DNA from: Clostridiaceae bacterium
GTDB lineage: Bacteria > Bacillota > Clostridia > DSM-8532
Direction: 5' to 3'
NCBI GenBank assembly: GCA_025361665.1
Contig: JANYKF010000121.1
Location: 1-5,660, forward strand
DNA length: 5,660 nucleotides
This document shows positions 1-5,044 of the stretch, piece after piece (the first letter of the stretch is position 1; each line of letters begins with the position of its first letter). The position numbers and the translations under genes were made by a program. Under the pieces are notes generated by a model. It saw only the letters and a program-made list of their open reading frames with translations. It was not told where the DNA came from and searched no databases.

Positions 1-83
1 CGGTCCCACGGGCAGCCGTCCGGCGCGCGAAGCTTCTCAATAACCGCCTTCAGGGCCTCGTAATCGTATTTCCTTGCATCCAT
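1..83 (-). CDS. mazG: MazG-type nucleoside triphosphate pyrophosphohydrolase, N-terminal fragment (cut by window edge)
   Basis: Only the first 27 complete codons and part of the 28th lie in the window; the gene continues past position 1 on the minus strand. The ATG at 83-81 is preceded by a good AAGGAG ribosome binding site about 5 nt upstream. The peptide begins MDARKYDYEALKAVIEKL and then reads LRAPDGCPWDR. The segment L-R-x-P-x-G-C-P-W-D is the N-terminal signature of MazG, just before the metal-binding EExxE region, which is not visible here. MazG proteins hydrolyse (d)NTPs to the monophosphate and pyrophosphate in the cytoplasm, acting in nucleotide pool sanitation or stringent-response tuning. 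The gene lies downstream of the DUF6062 gene on the same strand, 92 bp away, and could be cotranscribed with it. The assignment rests on one short but distinctive motif; the catalytic part was not seen. Confidence 0.82.
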   Translation of the reverse strand, partial: MDARKYDYEALKAVIEKLRAPDGCPWD

Positions 84-101
84 CCCGTCTCCTTTTGTAA
101 T

Positions 102-197
102 CATGCCGCAATCCATCCACACCCATTTCCAACCATGCCGCAATCCATCCACACCCATTTCCAACCATGCCCCGATCAATCCACATCCATGGGTCCG
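102..197. repeat. 32-bp tandem repeat, two perfect copies plus one degraded copy
   Basis: Copies at 102-133 and 134-165 are identical over 32 bp. A third unit at 166-197 keeps about 21 of its first 25 bases and then diverges. Each unit begins CATGCC on the plus strand. On the minus strand the degraded unit contains the last codons and TGA stop of the DUF6062 gene (GGATGTGGATTGA). The perfect copies therefore look like duplications seeded from the 3' end of that gene, expanding into the gap before mazG. The unit length is not a multiple of three. No strong hairpin is seen within a unit. Confidence 0.93.
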
Positions 198-952
198 CCA
201 AGCTTCTGAATCGCCCTCGCAAGGGCATCCCGCGAGTTTTTCCAGTCCGCATCCTTATTCCTGTGGTCGAACATCTGCGTGAACCAGTGCACATCGGTTT
301 GCATGCGCCCAAGATTTTCAATCTGAAGGGGCAGCAGAGACCGCAGCCACATCGCCTTTTTTTGCACGGACAAAGTTTCATCCCCCAGTTCCAAGAGCAG
401 CTTGAAATGGGGAATGCAGAATCCTTTCCCGGCCTCGAGCTTGAGACGGAAATCGGGTTCCCGGAAAAAAAGGTATATCACGGTATCCGCAAACTGATTC
501 ATGGTATTCGCAACGCGGGTGCAGATCGCGCAATCACCCAGAAGCCGGGTCAGGATACCCAGCAGATCCGCCGTCAGCAGATCCGCCGTCCGTTTTCTTC
601 CGGCCAGCTTGTCCTTCATCGCATCCAGGAGCCCATCCATGCTCTCTTTCGCCAACCGGTCGCCCACTGCCCGGTACGCCTCCGCAATGAGCCGGTTCTG
701 CTCTTCCATGTGGGTGTCCAGGATCAGCCCGTATGGCAGCCGGTTCTTCTGCATATTGTAAAGGTTTTCATAATGCCGGGTGCAAAAACCGGATTGGTTT
801 GTGCCGATGCGATGGTCCGGCTCCATCATGGCCGCGCCGAGTTCATACTCAAGTGCGTCCCCTTCCAGATTTCGCTGGCAGAAGCACAACGGGCACTCAC
901 ATTCCTGTTCGAATGCTTCCGTAACGGGTATTGTATAGATATGTTCCTTCAT
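176..952 (-). CDS. DUF6062 family protein with two CxxC / FCxxH metal-site-like pairs
   Basis: This predicted 258-residue soluble protein resembles the DUF6062 family, whose function is unknown. The frame is open further upstream (to an ATG at 1024). I chose the ATG at 952-950 because the family-like N-terminus MKEHIYTIPV starts there and a G-rich GGGGGT sits just upstream; the 24 extra residues look non-native. Visible motifs are CPLC (C20, C23) followed by GFCTRH (C57, H60), then CAIC (C141, C144) followed by GFCIPH (C179, H182). This is one CxxC...FCxxH pattern used twice, which suggests two zinc or other metal sites and an internal duplication. The rest is largely helical and charged, with no signal peptide or membrane segment. 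A 5-residue TADLL repeat (about residues 122-131) comes from a 15-bp DNA duplication. The gene is divergent from the hydrogenase operon and followed by mazG. Family membership is recognised from the N-terminal and cysteine motifs; a role in hydrogenase biology is not shown. Confidence 0.85.
   Translation of the reverse strand: MKEHIYTIPVTEAFEQECECPLCFCQRNLEGDALEYELGAAMMEPDHRIGTNQSGFCTRHYENLYNMQKNRLPYGLILDTHMEEQNRLIAEAYRAVGDRLAKESMDGLLDAMKDKLAGRKRTADLLTADLLGILTRLLGDCAICTRVANTMNQFADTVIYLFFREPDFRLKLEAGKGFCIPHFKLLLELGDETLSVQKKAMWLRSLLPLQIENLGRMQTDVHWFTQMFDHRNKDADWKNSRDALARAIQKLGGPMDVD
560..589. repeat. 15-bp perfect tandem duplication inside the DUF6062 gene
   Basis: The 15-mer CAGCAGATCCGCCGT occurs twice back to back (560-574 and 575-589). 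On the minus strand it encodes TADLL-TADLL in frame, just before the second CxxC. It inserts five residues in a predicted helical linker without breaking the reading frame. Confidence 0.95.
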
Positions 953-1202
953 GCGACCCCCATTTGGTGCTGCGGCACAGACCGTCAGCCATTGCCGGGC
1001 TTCATGTCCCTCATCCATATCCACCCGTCCGGCATGACGGATGGCTGTCCAAGGTGTCCCCTACTTCACGATAACACAGGCGGACAGCGCAGGCAATCCA
1101 TTGGACTTCCCGCACAACCGACGCGACAGGAGGCACAGACAACGATGATGAAGCACTCGCAGAAGTACCGAATCCCCTTGCCTGATAAGGAAATAACGAT
1201 GA

Positions 1203-1231
1203 TTGCGTGTATACAAAATCCATTCTATAAT
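1203..1231 (+). promoter_or_regulatory. Sigma70-like promoter for the hydrogenase operon
   Basis: A perfect TATAAT -10 box lies at 1226-1231, and TTGCGT (matching the TTG core of the -35 consensus) lies at 1203-1208, with exactly 17 bp between them. Transcription would start near 1238, giving a leader of about 85-90 nt before the echA GTG. The -35 box is only a 3/6 match, which would suit a promoter helped by an activator; that is inference. A 9-bp direct repeat ends at the -35 box. Confidence 0.72.
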
Positions 1232-1313
1232 GGTATGGGTCAATGGGGACCTCTTCTTTTCCAGTAGCCATGAAGCAAGCTTTTCAAAAGGAATCCTGCA
1301 ACATCGTGAAAAC

Positions 1314-1320
1314 GGGGTGA
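1314..1320 (+). promoter_or_regulatory. Ribosome binding site of echA, deciding the GTG start
   Basis: GGGGTGA ends 4 nt before the GTG at 1325 and pairs with the 3' end of 16S rRNA through GGTGA. There is no ATG in frame nearby that would preserve the hydrophobic N-terminus: the next in-frame ATG, eight codons in, would cut into the first membrane helix. The TGA inside this site is also the stop of a 16-codon upstream ORF. Confidence 0.72.
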
Positions 1321-1324
1321 TTCT

Positions 1325-3232
1325 GTGAATGTTGTCCTCTTTCTCATGCTCTTCCCCCTCCTGGCCGCCGGGCTGCTGGCAATTGTACGCAACGGAAAGC
1401 TCCAGGGCTTCATCGTGCGCGTTTCCGCGCTGCTGATTGCATCGGGATCGATCCTGCTTGCCGTGCAGACGTTCGGAGGACGGCTCAGCATCCGGGTTGA
1501 ATCCGAATGGCTGTCATACGGAATGTTGGCGCTGGACATTGCGATGTCGGTCCTGATCGTTGTTTTCGCCATCCGCCGCAGGAAACCGATGGCCGCGATC
1601 CTCACGCTCATCCAGACCCCCCTGCTGATCTGGTTCGAACTGTCAAACGGGCATGGCATCGTCATCGCAGCCGACATGGCCATCGACAGGCTGGCGATCC
1701 TCATGGCCCTCATCATCGGTGTGGTCGGCAGCCTCATCTGCGTCTACACGATCCCATACATGAAGGAATACCATCATCACCATCCGGAGTTCAAGGACAG
1801 GACCCCTTTCTTCCTGGCCATGCTGTTTGTCTTTCTGTCGGCGATGTTCGGCATCGTCTTTTCGAACAACCTCGTCTGGATGTACTTTTTCTGGGAAGTC
1901 ACCACGCTGTGCTCCTTCCTGCTCATCGGATACACCCAAAAGAAAGAGGCCGTCGACAATGCCTTCCGCGCACTCGTCATGAACCTTGCCGGAGGGGTCG
2001 GTTTCGCGGCCGCAGTTGTTTATGTCGGGATGAATCTGCATACGATGGAACTTTCGGCCCTGATAGAAATGGGGCTGAAGGGAACGATCGTCATCGTCCC
2101 GGCCGTGCTGCTCGCCTTCGCCGGGCTCGTGAAGGCCGCGCAAATGCCATTTTCAAGCTGGCTGCTGGGTGCCATGGTCGCCCCGACACCCTCATCGGCC
2201 CTCCTTCATTCGTCCACCATGGTCAAAGCCGGTGTTTTCCTCATCATCCGCCTGGCACCCATCCTCTCGGGCAACATCGCGGGTTTGATGGTCGCCATGG
2301 TCGGCGGCATCACGTTCCTGCTGGCCTCGCTGGCGGCCATCTCGCAAACCGACGCCAAGAAGCTGCTCGCCTGGTCGACGGTCGCCAACCTCGGACTGAT
2401 TGTGGCCTGCGGCGGCATCGGAACATATGAAGCCGTCTGGGCAGGCATCCTGCTCATCATATTCCATGCGGTTTCAAAATCCCTGTTGTTTCTTTCCGTC
2501 GGCACTGTTGAACACAATATCGGCAGCCGGGACATCGAAGACATGCACGGCATGGTCACGAAACTGCCGGAAATGGCCGTCATGCTCACCATTGGCATCG
2601 CGGCCATGTTCCTCGCCCCCTTCGGCATGCTGATATCAAAATGGGCCGCCCTGCGCGCCTTCATCGATTCAGACAATGTGCTCATTGTCATGGCGCTGGT
2701 TTTCGGCAGCGCCGCCACCCTGTTCTACTGGACGAAATGGTTAGGAAAAATCGTGGCTGTCCTGGGCAGGAGCGCACGCCTGGAAAACCACATCAAGAAG
2801 GATGAATGGGTGTCACTCGGTTTCCATGCCGCCATTGCGGTGGGTCTGTGCTTCCTGTTCCCGGTCATCTCGAACCGGGTCATCGAACCCTATCTGGAGG
2901 GATTCTACGGAACGCAGATTCAGAGTGTCCTTTCTGCCGGCAATACGAACCTGGTGCTGATGATGCTCGGGATGGTCCTGCTGATGCCGATCGCCATGTA
3001 CGTTTACGTTCACCTGCAGGATGAAAAAATCCTCACGGCCTACATGTCCGGCGTGAACCAGGGTGACAACCGCGGCTTCACCGATTCATTCGGCAAACCG
3101 AAGGACATGTACCTTGCGAACTGGTACATGGACAAATACCTGAACGAAAAGACCCTGTCTATGATCGGGATTGCGGCATCCGCCACCACGCTGGCCGTCG
3201 TGCTGATGATGGCGTTGGGAGGTGCCCTTTGA
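1325..3232 (+). CDS. echA: Ech-type energy-converting hydrogenase, antiporter-like membrane subunit A (NuoL/MrpA family)
   Basis: This 635-residue polytopic membrane protein is the ion-translocating subunit homologous to NuoL of complex I and to Mrp antiporter subunits. Residues expected for the proton path are present: E191 in FFWEVTTLCSF, K270 in AGLVKAAQMPFSSWL, H295 and K301 in LLHSSTMVKAG, and K385 in FHAVSKSLLF, matching the Glu/Lys/His/Lys series of this family. The block AAQMPFSSWL...APTPSSALLHSSTMVKAGVFLI is the proton-conducting domain signature. About 14-16 membrane helices can be counted. The long lateral helix that extends the C-terminus of NuoL is not obvious. The C-terminal part (NQGDN, NWYMDKYLNEKTL) is typical of EchA-like proteins. 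The length fits EchA rather than the much larger CooM. A loop after the third or fourth helix carries HHHH at 150-153. It is the first gene of the operon, with a GTG start behind GGGGTGA, and its stop overlaps the start of echB by 4 nt. No broken motif is seen. Confidence 0.93.
   Translation: MNVVLFLMLFPLLAAGLLAIVRNGKLQGFIVRVSALLIASGSILLAVQTFGGRLSIRVESEWLSYGMLALDIAMSVLIVVFAIRRRKPMAAILTLIQTPLLIWFELSNGHGIVIAADMAIDRLAILMALIIGVVGSLICVYTIPYMKEYHHHHPEFKDRTPFFLAMLFVFLSAMFGIVFSNNLVWMYFFWEVTTLCSFLLIGYTQKKEAVDNAFRALVMNLAGGVGFAAAVVYVGMNLHTMELSALIEMGLKGTIVIVPAVLLAFAGLVKAAQMPFSSWLLGAMVAPTPSSALLHSSTMVKAGVFLIIRLAPILSGNIAGLMVAMVGGITFLLASLAAISQTDAKKLLAWSTVANLGLIVACGGIGTYEAVWAGILLIIFHAVSKSLLFLSVGTVEHNIGSRDIEDMHGMVTKLPEMAVMLTIGIAAMFLAPFGMLISKWAALRAFIDSDNVLIVMALVFGSAATLFYWTKWLGKIVAVLGRSARLENHIKKDEWVSLGFHAAIAVGLCFLFPVISNRVIEPYLEGFYGTQIQSVLSAGNTNLVLMMLGMVLLMPIAMYVYVHLQDEKILTAYMSGVNQGDNRGFTDSFGKPKDMYLANWYMDKYLNEKTLSMIGIAASATTLAVVLMMALGGAL
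3217..3224 (+). promoter_or_regulatory. Ribosome binding site of echB, supporting the TTG start
   Basis: GGGAGGTG lies inside the 3' end of echA, 4 nt before the TTG at 3229. The nearest in-frame ATG (3241) would be 16 nt away, too far for this site. The layout TTGA (start TTG, stop TGA) indicates translational coupling of echA and echB. Confidence 0.8.
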
Positions 3233-4095
3233 AGACTTGGATGATCGTAAGCGCCTATATCCTGTTCGCTCCGCTGCTGGGGGGGCTGCTCGCAGGCATC
3301 GACAGGAAGATTACGGCGCGCATGCAGGGGCGATTCGGCCCGCCGGTCCTGCAGCCGTTTTATGACGTGCTCAAGCTGTTTGAAAAGGAATCCGTCGCAG
3401 TCAATCATGTCCAGAATTTCTACATTTTATTTTTCCTGATCGGTGTGATTTTCACCGGCTGCCTCTTCTTTTCCGGAGGAGATTTGCTGATGGTCATTTT
3501 CGCCCTGACACTCGCGAACATCTTCCTCATCCTCGGCGCCTACTCCGCCAATTCACCCTACAGCAGCATCGGCGCCCTGCGGGAACTGATGCTGATGATG
3601 GCGTATGAACCCATGGTGTTCCTGGTCGCCATCGGTTTCTATATGGTAACCGGCTCATTCGGCATTTCCAACCTGGTTCAATCGAACAAGATGCTGCTCC
3701 CTTACCTCCCCGGCATATTCGCGGGATTCCTGTATATCCTCACGATCAAGATGCGGAAATCCCCCTTCGACCTCTCCATGTCCCATCACGCGCATCAGGA
3801 AATCGTGAAGGGCATCACAACCGAGTTTTCCGGATCCACCCTGGCACTGATTGAAATTGCCCACTGGTACGAGAACCTGTTCCTGATGGGGTTCATCTTT
3901 CTGTTTTTCACCTGGACGTCTCCGTGGGGACCGGTGGTTGGCGTATTGGCCTGCCTGGTGGTCTATTTCCTGGAAATCCTCATCGACAACAGTTTTGCCC
4001 GCGCCAAATGGCAATACGTCCTGTCTTCATCCTGGGCCGTGGCAGCGACGCTGGGCTTCGCAAACGTTGTCATCCTGCAGCTGCTGCAAAAGTAG
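3229..4095 (+). CDS. echB: Ech-type hydrogenase membrane subunit B (NuoH family)
   Basis: This 288-residue protein has about eight membrane helices and is homologous to NuoH of complex I. It anchors the soluble hydrogenase module to the membrane and links electron transfer to ion pumping. Two NuoH-type signatures are present. The first is GIDRKITARMQGRFGPP (residues 23-39, with R31, Q33, R35, G37 and P38). The second is KSPFDLSMSHHAHQEIVKG followed by TTEFSG (residues 177-202, with D181, E191 and E199). The conserved RE at 118-119 and E127 (ALRELMLMMAYEP) fit the quinone-site-like loop region kept in hydrogenases. The TTG start is chosen because of the GGGAGGTG site and the 4-nt overlap with echA. 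The gene ends 15 bp before echC. Length and motifs are intact. HyfC/HycD or CooK are the alternatives, but the gene order favours Ech. Confidence 0.93.
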   Translation: MKTWMIVSAYILFAPLLGGLLAGIDRKITARMQGRFGPPVLQPFYDVLKLFEKESVAVNHVQNFYILFFLIGVIFTGCLFFSGGDLLMVIFALTLANIFLILGAYSANSPYSSIGALRELMLMMAYEPMVFLVAIGFYMVTGSFGISNLVQSNKMLLPYLPGIFAGFLYILTIKMRKSPFDLSMSHHAHQEIVKGITTEFSGSTLALIEIAHWYENLFLMGFIFLFFTWTSPWGPVVGVLACLVVYFLEILIDNSFARAKWQYVLSSSWAVAATLGFANVVILQLLQK

Positions 4096-4110
4096 GCACG
4101 GAGGTGCATC

Positions 4111-4638
4111 ATGCCGTTCTTCTCGAAATCTCCCTGGATCATCCACTATGACGGTTCCAGCTGCAATGGCTGCGATATCGAGGTACTGGCCTGCCTGACC
4201 CCGGTCTACGACGTGGAGCGGTTCGGCGTCATCAACACCGGCAACCCCAAGCATGCCGACATCCTGCTCATCACGGGATCCGTCAACGAACAGAACAAGG
4301 ACGTCATCTGGCAGATATACAACCAGATGCCGCACCCGAAAGTCGTTGCCGCCATCGGCATCTGTGCCACATCGGGGGGAATCTTCGCCGACTGCTACAA
4401 TGTGCTTGGCGGCGTCGACAAGGTATTGCCGGTGGACCTGTATGTGCCGGGCTGCGCGGCACGGCCGGAAGCCATCATCGACGGCGTGGTCAAGGCGCTT
4501 GGCATCCTGGGGGAGAAGCGCAAGAAAATGGTGGCCCGGGCAAAACGCAAGAAAATGGTGACCCGGCTAAAACAGATGAAACAGAAAGGAGGGGAAAGCC
4601 ATGTACGAAAGTCAGCGCTTAGTCGTCACGACCCCTGA
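4111..4638 (+). CDS. echC: Ech-type [NiFe] hydrogenase small subunit C (NuoB family, [4Fe-4S])
   Basis: This 175-residue soluble subunit carries the proximal [4Fe-4S] cluster that feeds electrons to the [NiFe] site in EchE. The four ligands are visible: C18 and C21 in SSCNGCDIE, C85 in GICATSGG, and C115 in VPGCAARPEAI. The segment CDIEVLACLTPVYDVERFG is characteristic of group 4 hydrogenase small subunits. It has no signal peptide, as expected for a cytoplasm-facing subunit. The ATG is preceded by GGAGGTG at 4100-4106. After the conserved core (about residue 133) comes a very basic tail containing a 9-residue repeat, RKKMVARAK-RKKMVTRLK (137-154). The final 13 codons read through the ribosome binding site and start of echD, giving a 38-nt overlap. 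The tail looks lineage-specific; a late loss of an earlier stop codon is possible. Confidence 0.94.
   Translation: MPFFSKSPWIIHYDGSSCNGCDIEVLACLTPVYDVERFGVINTGNPKHADILLITGSVNEQNKDVIWQIYNQMPHPKVVAAIGICATSGGIFADCYNVLGGVDKVLPVDLYVPGCAARPEAIIDGVVKALGILGEKRKKMVARAKRKKMVTRLKQMKQKGGESHVRKSALSRHDP
4519..4572. repeat. 27-bp imperfect tandem duplication in the 3' end of echC
   Basis: Units at 4519-4545 and 4546-4572 match at 24 of 27 positions. The unit is 9 codons long and in frame, encoding RKKMVARAK and RKKMVTRLK. The three differences change Ala to Thr and Ala to Leu, so the duplication is older than the perfect 15- and 32-bp repeats in this window. Confidence 0.93.
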
Positions 4639-5041
4639 AGAGCTCATTCACGGAATATACCTGATGAAGCGCGATGGCTACCGCCTCGTGCAGATCTCCT
4701 GCACACGGGTATCCGAGGGTTTTGAGCTGAACTACACATTCGACCGCAGCCTGGAATTTGTCAATTACCGCATCGTGCTGGCCGTGGATGATGAGATCGT
4801 CAGCATCAGCCGCATCTTCTCTCCGGCCTTCCTCTACGAGAACGAGCTGAAGGACCTGTTCGGCGTGAAGATCAGCGGGATCACGATCGATTACGAAGGA
4901 GCCCTGTACCGCATGGCCCAAAAAACCCCCTTCAAGGCGTTCACACCCCCGCAGCCTGCCTTCCCGCCTGCGAAAGCGGCACCGCGGCCCGTTCCGGCCA
5001 TGACCGAACCCGATGCCGGAATCACGAAGAAGGAGACCTGA
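4601..5041 (+). CDS. echD: Ech-type hydrogenase subunit D (NuoC family, 30-kDa-like)
   Basis: This 146-residue soluble protein is homologous to NuoC (NADH dehydrogenase 30-kDa subunit). It binds no cofactor and holds the large and small hydrogenase subunits together. The core spans about residues 1-105: an N-terminal alpha/beta part (TTPEELIHGIYLMKRDGYRL), then SRIFSPAFLYENELKDLFGV (70-89), where ENELKDLFGV matches the conserved acidic E-x-E-x-x-D-x-x-G motif of NuoC. Residues 110-137 form a low-complexity tail with ten prolines and several alanines, likely disordered. The ATG has an AGGAGG site at 4587-4592 with 8-nt spacing and lies within the end of echC. The stop is 3 bp before echE. The position between the NuoB- and NuoD-like genes, with no ferredoxin gene in between, matches Ech order and not the Coo order. 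Confidence 0.9.
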   Translation: MYESQRLVVTTPEELIHGIYLMKRDGYRLVQISCTRVSEGFELNYTFDRSLEFVNYRIVLAVDDEIVSISRIFSPAFLYENELKDLFGVKISGITIDYEGALYRMAQKTPFKAFTPPQPAFPPAKAAPRPVPAMTEPDAGITKKET

Positions 5042-5044
5042 TCG

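Larger units (their letters stand above)
953..1324. other. Divergent intergenic region between the DUF6062 gene and echA
   Basis: This 372-bp stretch separates the two divergent transcription units. It contains the rightward promoter at 1203-1231 and the echA leader. Other items seen are a 9-bp direct repeat AACGATGAT at 1141-1149 and 1195-1203, the second copy touching the -35 box, and a near-palindrome CTTTT-C-AAAAG at 1280-1290 in the leader. A 40-codon ORF (1145-1267) and a 16-codon ORF (1270-1320) are possible but unproven. On the minus strand TTGACC at 1243-1238 resembles a -35 box, but no good -10 follows at the right distance, so I call no promoter for the DUF6062 gene. I see no tRNA, riboswitch-like fold or convincing terminator. 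Confidence 0.7.

Noticed and set aside
102..197. CRISPR array
   Set aside because: The copies are directly adjacent with no unique spacers between them and only two are perfect, so it is a simple tandem repeat.
37..381. Minus-strand frame crossing the 32-bp repeats
   Set aside because: It overlaps both the DUF6062 gene and the start of mazG in a wrong frame; its repetitive peptide is only a reading of the repeats.
953..1024. N-terminal 24-residue extension of the DUF6062 protein from the ATG at 1024
   Set aside because: The family-like start MKEHIYTIPV lies at 952 with a G-rich site before it, and the extension has no family-like features.
1024..1040. Small hairpin CCGTC...GACGG as a terminator or regulatory fold
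   Set aside because: The stem is only 5 bp and there is no T-run after it on either strand; it lies upstream of divergent genes where no terminator is needed.
167..1267. Long plus-strand open frame opposite the DUF6062 gene and running through the intergenic region
   Set aside because: It is antisense to a recognisable gene, has low-complexity His/Arg/Pro-rich composition, starts in the repeat array and has no recognisable motif.
1011..1271. Minus-strand 86-codon frame in the divergent intergenic region
   Set aside because: It lacks a ribosome binding site, has Ser/Val-rich low-information sequence, and covers the promoter of the hydrogenase operon.
953..1324. tRNA, riboswitch, insertion sequence or sigma54 promoter in the intergenic region
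   Set aside because: I looked for a T-loop signature, terminal inverted repeats, known riboswitch cores and a GG-N10-GC promoter element and found none.
1240..1737. Minus-strand frame opposite the echA start and promoter
   Set aside because: It has no ribosome binding site or family motif and is antisense to echA.
1507..2430. Plus-strand open frame inside echA in another frame
   Set aside because: The translation is rich in Arg, His and Pro, as expected of an off-frame reading of a GC-rich membrane gene; echA motifs are clear in the real frame.
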